From the NCBI RefSeq assembly GCF_004331285.1, contig NZ_SJOH01000008.1:79768-143767 (forward strand): 64,000 nucleotides of DNA, written 5' to 3'. The translations under genes were made by a program, and so were the position numbers. This DNA is from Acinetobacter sp. ANC 3781 (GTDB lineage: Bacteria; Pseudomonadota; Gammaproteobacteria; Pseudomonadales; Moraxellaceae). Positions 38,490 to 48,256 of the stretch are shown here, in pieces; the first letter of the stretch is position 1, and each line of letters starts with the position of its first letter. The notes beneath the pieces are model-generated. The model was not told where the DNA came from and searched no databases. It was given only the letters and a program-made list of their open reading frames with translations.

Positions 38490-38888
38490 TTAAGTTAATT
38501 TAATCACCAGAAGTAATAAGCAAATTGGACATAGTAAAGACAAGATCCAAATAATGCTACGCAACGTTGCCCAATTGGCCAAATAGCAAATGCCATAAAT
38601 AATACGCAGCACGATATAGGCAATACCAAAAGTCATGATTACGGTTTGAGGAACCACCATATATTCCGCCATTAAAATAGCAGCAATAAATAAAGGTAAA
38701 CTTTCAAAACTATTTTGCTGTGCTGCATTAGCACGTGCGGCCAAGCCAGTGGTTTTAGATAAAAAATCGCGCGGATTTTGATTATCTCGTCCTTTAAAGC
38801 CAGAGGTTTTTTTTGCAATCATTGTAAAAACGTAAGGCAATAAACATGCAATTAAGATGAGATAGATTATTCCGCTGATGTTTTGCAT
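38490..38888 (-). CDS. MAPEG-family membrane protein
   Basis: A 132-residue protein with four membrane segments. The MAPEG pattern shows in the loop KGRDNQNPRDFLSKTTGLAARANAAQQNSFESLPLFIAA, where N and E residues of the glutathione-transferase family lie. Bacterial members are mostly uncharacterised. No operon partner is obvious. The assignment rests on the loop-plus-four-helix layout. Confidence 0.8.
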   Translation of the reverse strand: MQNISGIIYLILIACLLPYVFTMIAKKTSGFKGRDNQNPRDFLSKTTGLAARANAAQQNSFESLPLFIAAILMAEYMVVPQTVIMTFGIAYIVLRIIYGICYLANWATLRSIIWILSLLCPICLLLLVIKLT

Positions 38889-38994
38889 CTGATTTTTCTC
38901 ATTAAGATTTTCTGCCCAGTATCATAGCATGACGGTTCAGTAATAATTTTTGTTAAATTATAATGTTTTTATTAATGAGGAATAAGGATCTCTT

Positions 38995-39375
38995 ATGGTC
39001 AACCCAGATCAGCAAATAATGTTGGATGTCCTTGAAAAACAGCGTTTGCATCAACTTAAAGTAGATCGTGTACTCAAAATTGTGTTGCCGATTGTGGGAT
39101 TTTTACTTGCAGTCATGTGTGCCAACTTCAATAGACTTTCTCTGATTTTCACCATTGTTATATCAATCGTCGCACTTTGGATGGTGGGAATTAAGCGTCA
39201 AGCCCTGTGGATATGGACTACAGTCGTTGCCCTCTATTGTGTGCTTGATAATTTATATAGCTTTGGTTCATTTGATTTAAAGCGATATATTTATCAGTTC
39301 GGTAGCATCACGACCTTTATCTGGATTATGGGTATAGGGCGTCCTTATATTGATCGCTGGTTGATGAAAGATTAA
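38995..39375 (+). CDS. Small membrane protein of unknown function
   Basis: A 126-residue protein with a charged N-terminus (about 25 residues) and four predicted membrane segments. The ribosome site GGAATAAGGA precedes the ATG. It ends IGRPYIDRWLMKD and is followed by a strong terminator. No family is recognised. It is divergent from the MAPEG gene. Confidence 0.65.
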   Translation: MVNPDQQIMLDVLEKQRLHQLKVDRVLKIVLPIVGFLLAVMCANFNRLSLIFTIVISIVALWMVGIKRQALWIWTTVVALYCVLDNLYSFGSFDLKRYIYQFGSITTFIWIMGIGRPYIDRWLMKD

Positions 39376-39379
39376 AAAT

Positions 39380-39408
39380 AAAAAAGCGCCGAGAACGGCG
39401 CTTTTTTA
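39380..39408. terminator. Bidirectional terminator before fadD
   Basis: AAAAAAGCGCCG and CGGCGCTTTTTT pair around a short loop, between converging genes. Confidence 0.9.
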
Positions 39409-39417
39409 TTGCATGGT

Positions 39418-41094
39418 TTATGCTGTTTTACGTAAATCTTTACGTAAGATTTTGCCTACGTTTGATTTTGGCAATTCATCCATAAACTCAACATAGCGCG
39501 GGCGTTTATAACCGGTTAAGTTTTCTTTAGCGAAAGCAAGTACTTCTTCAGTGGTTAAAGACGGATCTTTTTTCACCACAAACAACTTAGGTACTTCACC
39601 CGATTTTTCATCAGGTACACCAATTGCTGCAACTTCCAATACTTTTGGATGTTTAGAGACCACGTCTTCAATTTCAGATGGATAAACATTAAAACCAGAA
39701 ACCAGAATCATGTCTTTTTTACGGTCTACAATCTTCACATAACCGCGAGCATCCATAATACCGATATCACCGGTACGGAAGAAACCATTGGTCATGACTT
39801 TTTCAGTTTCATCTGGACGGTTCCAATAGCCTTTCATGACTTGTGGACCACGAATCGAAATTTCACCCTGCTCGCCCAGTGCCACTTCATTGCCATCATC
39901 ATCCAGAATCGCAACTTCAGTTAGTGGCAACGGAATACCAATCGTGCCGCTAAATTCCATTGATGAAGGCGGGTTTGCAGTCGCAACCGGCGAAGTTTCT
40001 GATAAACCATAACCTTCAATGATGTTGGTACCGGTAATTTTTTTCCATGCTTCAGCTGTAGAAGCCAGAACAGCCATACCCCCACCCATCGCCATTTTAA
40101 GGTTGCTATGGTCAAGTTGCTTAAACTCTTCATTGTTCACCAATGCATTAAACAAAGTGTTTACTGCCGGGAAGAATGACGGACGGTATTTGCGCAATTC
40201 TTTCATTACCGCGGGCAAGTCACGCGGGTTTGGAATCAGAATATTGGCTTGACCTTTATACATGCCGTACATGGCACACACCATGAATGCAAAAATATGA
40301 TAAAGCGGTAATGCACAGAAAATACGGTCATCTTTCGCGCCATCTTGTGCACCAAATTTACTTTGGAAAATACCGTCACACTGCAACATGTTTGCAACAA
40401 GATTACGATGTGTCAGCTCTGCACCTTTAGAAACACCAGTCGTACCACCAGTGTATTGCAGTACAGCAGTATCACTTAAAGTCAAACTTGGACGTTTATA
40501 GTTGCTTGCGCTGACTTTAGACATTGCAGCATTAAATTTGATATGTCCTGGAATATCCCAAGCTGGAATTTGCTTGCGTACTGAACGCAATACAAAATTC
40601 ACTAATGTGCCTTTTAATGCACCTAACATATCGCCAACAGAAGCCACGACCACATGCTTCACAGGTGTTTTACCAATAATTGCTTGATAAACTGTTGCAA
40701 AGTTTTCAATGATCACCAATGCTTCCGCACCCGAATCATTCAGTTGGTGTTCAAGTTCACGCGAGGTATAGAGTGGATTCACATTCACAAGTACCAAACC
40801 TGCACGGAATACACCCAGTGCCACCACTGGATATTGCAGCACGTTTGGCATCATTACTGCAACGCGAGAACCTTTTGCCAAACCTAAGCTTTGTAAATAG
40901 GTTGCAAATTTACGGCTTGCTTCTTCTAGTTCATTAAATGTTAAGACTTTATCCATAAAGATAAAGGCATCACGCGAACCAAATTTTTGAAAATTACGTT
41001 CAAAAACATCATTAAGTGAGGTATTTTCTGGTGGTAATTCTACTGTTTCCGGAATTCCTGTTTTCTGGTATTCAGCGAACCAAATTTTTTCCAT
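39418..41094 (-). CDS. fadD: Long-chain fatty-acid--CoA ligase
   Basis: An acyl-CoA synthetase that activates imported fatty acids with ATP and CoA. The 558-residue protein has the AMP-binding signature YTGGTTGVSKGAELTHRN near residue 215, GYGLSETSP near 362 and the FACS motif NGFFRTGDIGIMDARGYVKIVDRKKDMI near 440-470. The C-terminal lysine lies in PKSNVGKILRKDLR. Length and motifs match FadD. No adjacent beta-oxidation genes are present, and no FadR-type operator was recognised. Confidence 0.93.
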   Translation of the reverse strand: MEKIWFAEYQKTGIPETVELPPENTSLNDVFERNFQKFGSRDAFIFMDKVLTFNELEEASRKFATYLQSLGLAKGSRVAVMMPNVLQYPVVALGVFRAGLVLVNVNPLYTSRELEHQLNDSGAEALVIIENFATVYQAIIGKTPVKHVVVASVGDMLGALKGTLVNFVLRSVRKQIPAWDIPGHIKFNAAMSKVSASNYKRPSLTLSDTAVLQYTGGTTGVSKGAELTHRNLVANMLQCDGIFQSKFGAQDGAKDDRIFCALPLYHIFAFMVCAMYGMYKGQANILIPNPRDLPAVMKELRKYRPSFFPAVNTLFNALVNNEEFKQLDHSNLKMAMGGGMAVLASTAEAWKKITGTNIIEGYGLSETSPVATANPPSSMEFSGTIGIPLPLTEVAILDDDGNEVALGEQGEISIRGPQVMKGYWNRPDETEKVMTNGFFRTGDIGIMDARGYVKIVDRKKDMILVSGFNVYPSEIEDVVSKHPKVLEVAAIGVPDEKSGEVPKLFVVKKDPSLTTEEVLAFAKENLTGYKRPRYVEFMDELPKSNVGKILRKDLRKTA

Positions 41095-41240
41095 AACGCC
41101 CTTCTCTCCAATCTATAATCCTTAGTTTTCAACTGTTTTTCAATGTTATGCTGATTATTTAACTTGTTTATGCATAACATGACATCCATTTACACGAATA
41201 CGAATCATATATAACGTATTTTGATCAATGGATGCTAGTT

Positions 41241-43460
41241 TTATCTTTGAATGAACAGTTTATTTGCTTTTTGATATCCCCGTGGCAACAGTTGACCTTT
41301 AGTCGCTCTTTTACCAATATAATTCTGAAGATCATCACCTTTTAGTTTTAATTGTTGCTGCCCTGCAACCACTTGAATTATTTCATTTAAACCAAGCAAT
41401 GTCATGGACAAAATTTGTTCTTTCGCTTCAAGTTGTATCAACTTGTTTCCTTTACCTTTGTTCAGCATTGGTAATTCTGACAATTCAATCACCAATAACC
41501 GACCAGCGGTACTTAGAATAGCTAAATGCGTATGGGCCTCTACCATTTGTAATGGCAATGCTTTGGCATCCTCAGATACCGTCAGGAATGCTTTACCGGC
41601 TTTGGCATTGGTATCAAGCTGTTTTGCATTGGATTTAAAGCCATAGCCTTTAGAGCTTACTGCAATAATTTCCTGTTCATCTTCCGCAATCAGCACTTGA
41701 ATAAAGCCAATTCCGTTTGCAGGAGCAAGTTTGGAGCTTAACGGCTCACCTAAACCACGTGCCGATGGCAAACTGTTAATCGCTAACGCATAACTACGTC
41801 CAGTTTCATCCAGTACGTAAGTGCGCTGATTTGATTTACCGGTTGCATGACTTAAATATTGATCCCCTGCCCGGAAATTCAGGTTTTCTGCATCCACTTC
41901 ATGACCTTTGGCACAGCGAACCCAACCTGCTTCTGACAATACCACAGTCACTGGGTCAGCGGGCATCAGGTCTTGTTCACTAATTGCGGCGGCTTCTGCG
42001 CGCTGTACGATTGGCGAACGTCGGTCATCACCAAATTTTTTGGCGTCATCTTTCAGTTCGGTAATGATCAGATTTTTCAATGATTCTGGGTTGGCTAATT
42101 GTTCACGAATAATGGCAGCACGTGCTTCCAATTCTTCCTGTTCACGGCGAATTTCCATTTCTTCAAGTTTTGCCAAATGACGTAACTTGAGCTCCAAAAT
42201 GGCTTCGGCCTGAATTTCATCAATCCCGAAATGTGCAATCAGTTCAGTTTTCGGATGATCTTCTTCGCGAATAATACGAATGACTGTATCCAGATCCAGA
42301 TATGCAATCAAAAGACCAGCCAAAATATGCAGGCGTTTTTCAATTTTATTTAAATGGTATTGCAGGCGACGGGTGACCGTACTCTTACGAATTTCAATCC
42401 ATTCCAGCAAAATACGACGAATCGATTTCACCTGCGGACGACCATCAGCACCAATCATGTTCATATTGACACGATAGCTCGACTCTAAGTCAGTTGTTAC
42501 GAACAAGTGGCTCATCACGGCTTCAGCATCAATACGATTGGAGCGTAGCACAATCACCAAACGGGTCGGATTTTTATGATCCGATTCATCTCGAACATCG
42601 CTGACCAAAGGCAGTTTCTTCGCCTGCATTTGATCGGCAATTTGGGTGATGATTTTTGAACCCGACACCTGATACGGCAGCTCGGTAATCACGATTTCAT
42701 TTTTTTCAATGCTATACACCGCACGCATGCGATAACTGCCACGACCTGTGGTCTGAATTTTTAATAAATCATCAGCCGAGGTAATAATTTCTGCTCTGGT
42801 CGGCAAATCCGGTGCAGGAATATATTCTGCAACTTTCTCATCAGTTAAGTTCGGATTACGAATCAGGGCGATGGTGCCTTTAATCACTTCACGCAAGTTG
42901 TGTGGCGGAATATCGGTTGCCATACCCACGGCAATACCGGTGGTACCATTCAACAAGATATTCGGTACGCGTGCAGGCAGATTAACCGGTTCTTTCATCG
43001 AGCCATCAAAGTTGTCCTGCCAGTCACAGGTGCCTTGACCAAGCTCAGACAACAGCACTTCACTATAAAGTGAAAGTTTGGCTTCGGTATAACGCATTGC
43101 TGCGAAAGATTTCGGATCATCAGGTGAACCCCAGTTGCCCTGACCTTCAATAAATGGATAGCGATAACTAAACGGCTGTGCCATCAGCACCATCGCTTCA
43201 TAACAGGCAGAATCACCATGCGGATGGTACTTACCGAGTACATCACCGACTGTACGGGCAGATTTTTTCGGCTTGCCACTATGCTTTAAACCCAGCTCAC
43301 TCATTGCATAAACAATACGGCGCTGCACGGGTTTTAAACCATCACTGATATGTGGCAATGCACGATCCATAATCACGTACATGGCATAGTTAAGGTAAGC
43401 TTGTTCAGTAAATTCTGCTACGGAACGATTTTCTGTCGCATGATGCACAAGGCTGGTCAT
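41241..43460 (-). CDS. parC: DNA topoisomerase IV subunit A
   Basis: ParC cuts and religates DNA to unlink daughter chromosomes. The 739-residue protein has the breakage-reunion domain with active-site tyrosine Y124 (AMRYTEAK), a coiled coil (about 430-470) and a C-terminal beta-pinwheel. The quinolone-determining region reads [12 protein letters not shown], so S84 and E88 are wild type. parE is not adjacent. The length matches Acinetobacter ParC (739). Confidence 0.96.
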   Translation of the reverse strand: MTSLVHHATENRSVAEFTEQAYLNYAMYVIMDRALPHISDGLKPVQRRIVYAMSELGLKHSGKPKKSARTVGDVLGKYHPHGDSACYEAMVLMAQPFSYRYPFIEGQGNWGSPDDPKSFAAMRYTEAKLSLYSEVLLSELGQGTCDWQDNFDGSMKEPVNLPARVPNILLNGTTGIAVGMATDIPPHNLREVIKGTIALIRNPNLTDEKVAEYIPAPDLPTRAEIITSADDLLKIQTTGRGSYRMRAVYSIEKNEIVITELPYQVSGSKIITQIADQMQAKKLPLVSDVRDESDHKNPTRLVIVLRSNRIDAEAVMSHLFVTTDLESSYRVNMNMIGADGRPQVKSIRRILLEWIEIRKSTVTRRLQYHLNKIEKRLHILAGLLIAYLDLDTVIRIIREEDHPKTELIAHFGIDEIQAEAILELKLRHLAKLEEMEIRREQEELEARAAIIREQLANPESLKNLIITELKDDAKKFGDDRRSPIVQRAEAAAISEQDLMPADPVTVVLSEAGWVRCAKGHEVDAENLNFRAGDQYLSHATGKSNQRTYVLDETGRSYALAINSLPSARGLGEPLSSKLAPANGIGFIQVLIAEDEQEIIAVSSKGYGFKSNAKQLDTNAKAGKAFLTVSEDAKALPLQMVEAHTHLAILSTAGRLLVIELSELPMLNKGKGNKLIQLEAKEQILSMTLLGLNEIIQVVAGQQQLKLKGDDLQNYIGKRATKGQLLPRGYQKANKLFIQR

Positions 43461-43689
43461 AAAAGCGTGGAATCCTAAATAATTCGTTTTTTATCTATGC
43501 GGCTATGCTAAGTCGCGATTGCCGACTACACAAGAGCAGTCAATGATACTGCACGACAAATTGTGTCTTATGAGATAAAAATATTCATTTTATATTTACA
43601 AAGCAACTTAAAACCCTTAACCGCATAAAAGTAAAATTCTATTAAACTTAAGTATAAATATGATTTTAATTGGCTATACTAGATAATAG

Positions 43690-43705
43690 TGCGATATATA
43701 TCACA
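43690..43705. promoter_or_regulatory. CRP/Vfr-like site before the 583-residue gene
   Basis: TGCGATATATATCACA fits the CRP pattern TGTGA-N6-TCACA with a single mismatch. It lies 46 bases before the GTG start and in the 290-base gap to parC. The rest of that gap is AT-rich. Confidence 0.45.
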
Positions 43706-43750
43706 TTAATATGCATTTTCATTTAACTCTGTAACATTCTTTGGAAGCGT

Positions 43751-45502
43751 GTGGCTCATTCTATGCAAATGTATATTCCTTATCAGCTTCGAGTAAAATT
43801 ACAACAGATTGATCCTATTTTAGATCCTCAGTGGCAACAAGATCTTAGTCTCCTGCTGGCCTCCACACCTGAACATCTGCATCCCAAGATAGAAGATGAA
43901 TATTTAAAGCCCAAGAATATTCATTGGAACTATTTATCACAACTTTTTGAGTTTAAAGGTCATATTGGTCTGCATGAACTTCATAGTTATATTCAACATT
44001 CAGGTCTGTTACAGCTCGCCCAAAAAATTCGTGCCACCTTTCAGCATTTAAAAAAATATCAAACTGATGTTCAAATTGCTGATTATTTAGAAACCATTAC
44101 TTATGAAATTAACAGTCTGGAGTTACAAGATCAAAAAGATATTCAGGCTCAACAGCTATTAAAAAACGCATTTTTATATGATGCTGCGCTGAGTATCAAG
44201 CAGACAAATTTTTCAGTCACCCCCAACTTCCGTGGCTTGACAGCTGATCAAGTGCGCTGTTTTATCTTTGAAATTTTTATAAAAAGTGAAATTTTGGGAA
44301 GCTGGTTTGCCCATATTTTACCCAGTGAATATGCGCAGCAGGAACTGCCTATTTTTCAAGACTATTTTAGTCATGAGCAGCATGTACGTGACTTTGAAAT
44401 TATTCGAACTTCCGCTTATTACTTTATCATTGGCAGTTCTTGGGACAGCCGGGTATCTTCTTATTCTATTCGACGTTTTTTAACCGAAGAAAATTTCGGC
44501 GTGGTAAATAAGTTTTATATAAGTGGCTTGGTTCTTGATCCTAAACAAATCGAGGTTGCCGACTACTTTGAAAACTTTAAACAACAGATGGGAAAAATGA
44601 TTGGCTTACAACGCCAGATGAACCCTCATATTGTCGATCTGATGGAGTCATTACACTATTACAATCAACATCATCTTCGGCAAAAAATCATGCAAATGCT
44701 CGAAATCAGGGGTTTTTCAGTCGATCATCTGATCAATGAGCACTTAAAGGAAATTGAAAAAGACTTATGTGTATACATTCTTGAACCCTTTCAAAACGGT
44801 CTCAAAAACAGTATTCAACAACCTGACGAGTTAGAATTTTGCTTTTTAAATATTCGACGCTTAATGAGCGAATTGTTGCACAGCTTTGAAATATTCTCTC
44901 AGGAACCTGCTATTCAATTTAATCCCCGTGCACGTCAGTTCAAGTACCGGCTGATTGCTTATCTAAATTTATTAAAGCAGCGTCGTGCCTATATTTTTGT
45001 TCAGTTTGAAGATCAAGATCACTATCAGCACCATCTCAATTTAGTGACGACTCCCTTGGAACAGCTGCGAGATCAGGTGAATGGTGCCATTGAACAATGT
45101 CGTTTCCTGCAACAGCAGTTGCGCCAGTTGGAACGCGCTGCCAAACAATCGGCAAATACGACCTTTCTCAAACGCCTAATGAGTAAATCACAAAATAATT
45201 CTAATAAAATAAATGAATTAAAAACATCACTTATTGAAGTTCATCATCGCTGTTATTTAGAGATCATTCGTATTCAAAAACACTTCTCTCAGCACAGTCT
45301 TTATTTAGAGTCGAAAAACTTAATCTCTTCGGATGATCCCAAAGTACGCCATTATGCCTTTGCAGATGGTGAAAATGGCATAACACGATTGCCCCTTTTA
45401 TTGCAATTACCCGAGAACCGAGACAACTTTAACTTGCAAAGCATAGCCTTGGTTTTAAATCAAGATGTGGTGCATTCTGCCAAACATTGGGTCATCGACT
45501 AG
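43751..45502 (+). CDS. Large protein of unknown function
   Basis: A 583-residue soluble-looking protein with no signal peptide or membrane segment. GTG at 43751 follows TTGGA closely; an ATG at 43763 is an alternative. Residues about 50-120 and 250-330 are helical and rich in Gln, His, Tyr and Phe. A coiled coil runs at about 430-500 (LEQLRDQVNGAIEQCRFLQQQLRQLERAAKQ). The C-terminus (DGENGITRLPLLLQLPEN) may be a separate small module. No family or catalytic motif is recognised, and the neighbours give no clue. Confidence 0.65.
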   Translation: MAHSMQMYIPYQLRVKLQQIDPILDPQWQQDLSLLLASTPEHLHPKIEDEYLKPKNIHWNYLSQLFEFKGHIGLHELHSYIQHSGLLQLAQKIRATFQHLKKYQTDVQIADYLETITYEINSLELQDQKDIQAQQLLKNAFLYDAALSIKQTNFSVTPNFRGLTADQVRCFIFEIFIKSEILGSWFAHILPSEYAQQELPIFQDYFSHEQHVRDFEIIRTSAYYFIIGSSWDSRVSSYSIRRFLTEENFGVVNKFYISGLVLDPKQIEVADYFENFKQQMGKMIGLQRQMNPHIVDLMESLHYYNQHHLRQKIMQMLEIRGFSVDHLINEHLKEIEKDLCVYILEPFQNGLKNSIQQPDELEFCFLNIRRLMSELLHSFEIFSQEPAIQFNPRARQFKYRLIAYLNLLKQRRAYIFVQFEDQDHYQHHLNLVTTPLEQLRDQVNGAIEQCRFLQQQLRQLERAAKQSANTTFLKRLMSKSQNNSNKINELKTSLIEVHHRCYLEIIRIQKHFSQHSLYLESKNLISSDDPKVRHYAFADGENGITRLPLLLQLPENRDNFNLQSIALVLNQDVVHSAKHWVID

Positions 45503-45545
45503 TTGCCAATGTTTGACGTTCAGTACTTTGATTTGAGTTATAGAG

Positions 45546-46865
45546 TTATAGCCCCATCGACTCTAAAGTCTTGCCTTTGGTTTCTTCACCCAGGACTAAA
45601 ATCACCAAAGCCACAGCCAGTAATACTACGGTAAACATGATGAAGACATGACTAAAACCATTGTTCATCACCATCATATGGGTAACCACCATTGGCGCCA
45701 CAATACCGCCCATACGTCCCACCGCAGAGGCCCAACCCGAACCAAAGGCACGAATATTGGTCGGATACTGTTCCGGCGTATAGGTATACAGTACACCCCA
45801 TGCACCTAAGTTAAAGAATGACATCAGGCAGCCCCAAAACATAATCATGTTCACGGTATCGGCCTGACCAAAAAAATAAGCCGAAACGGCGCACATGCCA
45901 ATAAAGCCCGCCAGTGTCGCTTTACGCCCCAGTTTTTCCACCAGCCATGCTGCGGCGACATAACCCGGAAGCTGCGCAAGAATCATGATCAGCACATATT
46001 CAAACGACTGCACAATGGTATAGCCCTGTTTGACCAACAAACTTGGCAACCAGGTGAAAATGCCATAATACGAATAGACAATACCGAACCAAATCAGCCA
46101 CAGCATTAAGGTACGACGGGCAAACGGCCCTGTCCAAAGCTGTTTAAAAGAAATATTCTGCTTTTCTGCAACCGGCTTCACTTCAATATGCTGAATCACT
46201 TCTACGCCACATTGACGTTCCAGTTTTTGAACCAGAGCATGCGCCTCTTCAATCCGTCCACGGTTAATCAGGTAAGGAACCGATTCCGGCACTTTTTTAA
46301 GAATCATAAACACATAAATGGCAGGCAAACCACCAATTAAAAATGCAATATGCCAGCCATAATTCGGAATCACAAAGTAGGAAACCAGAGCTGCGACCAG
46401 CCAGCCCAAGCCCCAGAAACTTTCCAGTAAAACAATAAAACGTCCGCGTACATGCGCAGGAATATATTCACTGACCAAAGTCACTGCAACGGGAAGCTGT
46501 CCGCCTAGTCCCAAACCGACAATGAAACGAAATACCAATAACCACGTTAAATTGGGCGCAAAGGCACATAAAGCGGTGGCAATACTATAGGTCACTAAAG
46601 TAATCGCAAATACGCTACGACGCCCGATTCGGTCGGCCAATCCCCCAGAGAAAACTGCGCCAATCGCCATCCCGACAAAACCAATCGACACCACCCAACC
46701 TTTTTCGGTCGGGGTCATGTTCCATTCTTCGGCCATAGTGGTCAAAATAAAAGCAATCAGACCGGTATCCATTGCATCGAACATCCAGCCGAGTCCGATT
46801 ACCCATAGCAAAGTATAGTGAAACTTACCGATGGGTAAGCGTTGTACACGCGAGACTAAATCCAT
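45546..46865 (-). CDS. niaP: MFS transporter, NiaP-like
   Basis: A twelve-segment major facilitator. The start at the ATG at 46865 (439 residues, MDLVSRVQRLPIGKFHYTLL) is chosen over an upstream extension. The N-terminus shows GWMFDAMDTGLIAFI and the loop GLADRIGRRSVF, and the region GGQLPVAVTLVSEYIPAHVRGR is close to Bacillus NiaP, a niacin importer. The substrate is inferred by resemblance only; related sugar or aromatic-acid porters are possible. It is convergent with the unknown 583-residue gene. Confidence 0.75.
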   Translation of the reverse strand: MDLVSRVQRLPIGKFHYTLLWVIGLGWMFDAMDTGLIAFILTTMAEEWNMTPTEKGWVVSIGFVGMAIGAVFSGGLADRIGRRSVFAITLVTYSIATALCAFAPNLTWLLVFRFIVGLGLGGQLPVAVTLVSEYIPAHVRGRFIVLLESFWGLGWLVAALVSYFVIPNYGWHIAFLIGGLPAIYVFMILKKVPESVPYLINRGRIEEAHALVQKLERQCGVEVIQHIEVKPVAEKQNISFKQLWTGPFARRTLMLWLIWFGIVYSYYGIFTWLPSLLVKQGYTIVQSFEYVLIMILAQLPGYVAAAWLVEKLGRKATLAGFIGMCAVSAYFFGQADTVNMIMFWGCLMSFFNLGAWGVLYTYTPEQYPTNIRAFGSGWASAVGRMGGIVAPMVVTHMMVMNNGFSHVFIMFTVVLLAVALVILVLGEETKGKTLESMGL

Positions 46866-46998
46866 AACAAGAGCTCTGATTTGGTGACAGGATGCATACT
46901 GCTTTCCCAACAGGATTTATAATTGTGCTAATTTTTATACGCTAATTAAGATGATGACCGCTCACTTCGTTAGTCATCTATCGTTTTTGTGCACATTC

Positions 46999-47643
46999 TT
47001 ATGAAGCATCTTTGGAAGATGCCGATTGCTCATCATCATCTTTATAAATGAATTTCGGCATTTCCAGACCAAAGTAGATAGCGATACAGCGTAAAGAAAA
47101 ACCAAAAATCAGGGTCGAAATCACGGTGACTTCTAAAGAGAAACCGATCTCCTGGCAAACCCAATAACAAATGACCGAAACAAAGGAAATACTGGCATAC
47201 AGTTCACGGCGAAACACCAAGGGTACATCGTTGCACAGGATATCACGCAGAATACCACCTGACACACCGGTCAAAACCCCAGCGACAGCCGAAACCACAA
47301 AACCATGCCCCATTTCAAGCGCAATCTGGCAACCAATTACGGTGAAGCCAATAAGCCCCATGGCATCCAGAATCAGGAAGATTGAGCGCAAATGGCGCAT
47401 CCATTTGGCAATCAGAATCGTGACAAAAGCGGCAGCACAGGTCAGCACGAGATATTCAGGATGTTTGACCCAAGTCAGTGGATAATGTCCGAGCAGTACA
47501 TCCCGAACTGAACCACCACCAAGTGCAGTCACACAAGCAATCAGCGTTACCCCAAACCAATCCATACTACGCCGACCAGCCGATAAAGCCCCGGTCATGG
47601 CTTCGGCCGTAATCGCAATAATATAAATCACTAATAGCAACAT
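46999..47643 (-). CDS. TRIC/UPF0126 (YicG-like) membrane protein
   Basis: A 214-residue inner-membrane protein with about seven segments and two copies of the UPF0126 glycine-rich motif: GGGSVRDVLLGHYPLTW near residue 40 and GVSGGILRDILCNDVPLVF near residue 128. The family includes trimeric intracellular cation-channel homologues; the bacterial function is not settled. The polar tail DDDEQSASSKDAS is unusual. It lies 133 bases upstream of niaP on the same strand. Confidence 0.85.
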   Translation of the reverse strand: MLLLVIYIIAITAEAMTGALSAGRRSMDWFGVTLIACVTALGGGSVRDVLLGHYPLTWVKHPEYLVLTCAAAFVTILIAKWMRHLRSIFLILDAMGLIGFTVIGCQIALEMGHGFVVSAVAGVLTGVSGGILRDILCNDVPLVFRRELYASISFVSVICYWVCQEIGFSLEVTVISTLIFGFSLRCIAIYFGLEMPKFIYKDDDEQSASSKDAS

Positions 47644-47703
47644 TGCCCTTCTTCCACTGAGGGTAATCGATGCGCGTTATTCTAAGGCAAATTCAGATGA
47701 AAT

Positions 47704-48171
47704 TTACAGATATTGAGCACAACATTGTTTAAATTTTTTCCCTGATCCACAAATACAGGGTTGCTTCATGCTGGTTTGCATCGCTGTGGTCGGATCGAGA
47801 AAATACCATGCACCATCATGTAGCACAAAATGTGAAATTTCATGATGTACCTGCGCCTGTTTACCATCGTGATAATGTGCCTTAAATTCTACCTGTGCAT
47901 GATTTTTGTCTATTTTTTCTTTGGCTTGCACCACTTCAAGCTTAAGCCATTGATTGGACTGACTCCAGTCAAGAATCGCCGCAACATCCAAGGCCTGTTG
48001 CTGTCCAATGGCTGTGGTTTTGACAATATAGTCAATCTCGTGTTTGGCAAATGCACTATAACGTGAGCGCATTAACTGTTCTGCTGTTTGCGCTTTCACC
48101 TGCCCCAAATGCAACGGTTGGCAACAGCTGGCATAAATTCCAAGACCACATGGACAATTATTTTCTGACAT
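47704..48171 (-). CDS. YchJ-family SEC-C motif protein
   Basis: A 155-residue protein with two zinc-type SEC-C clusters: CPCGLGIYASCC at the N-terminus and CICGSGKKFKQCC at the C-terminus. The central NTF2-like domain carries AEQLMRSRYSAFAKHEIDYI, the YchJ core. The ATG at 48171 is chosen. Function is not established. It lies 83 bases downstream of the TerC gene with a hairpin between. Confidence 0.88.
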   Translation of the reverse strand: MSENNCPCGLGIYASCCQPLHLGQVKAQTAEQLMRSRYSAFAKHEIDYIVKTTAIGQQQALDVAAILDWSQSNQWLKLEVVQAKEKIDKNHAQVEFKAHYHDGKQAQVHHEISHFVLHDGAWYFLDPTTAMQTSMKQPCICGSGKKFKQCCAQYL

Positions 48172-48185
48172 CAAATTTTCCCAAT

Positions 48186-48217
48186 AAAAAATAGCCCGAC
48201 GATGCGAGCTATTTTAA
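48186..48217 (-). terminator. Terminator between the TerC gene and the YchJ-like gene
   Basis: On the minus strand AAAATAGC and GGCTATTTTTT flank an 8-14 base loop with extra C-G pairs, followed by a T-run. It would end the TerC transcript 40 bases after its stop. Confidence 0.5.
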
Positions 48218-48256
48218 TCAATTATCTTGGTTCAAAGATCATCTACCGTAATTTAG

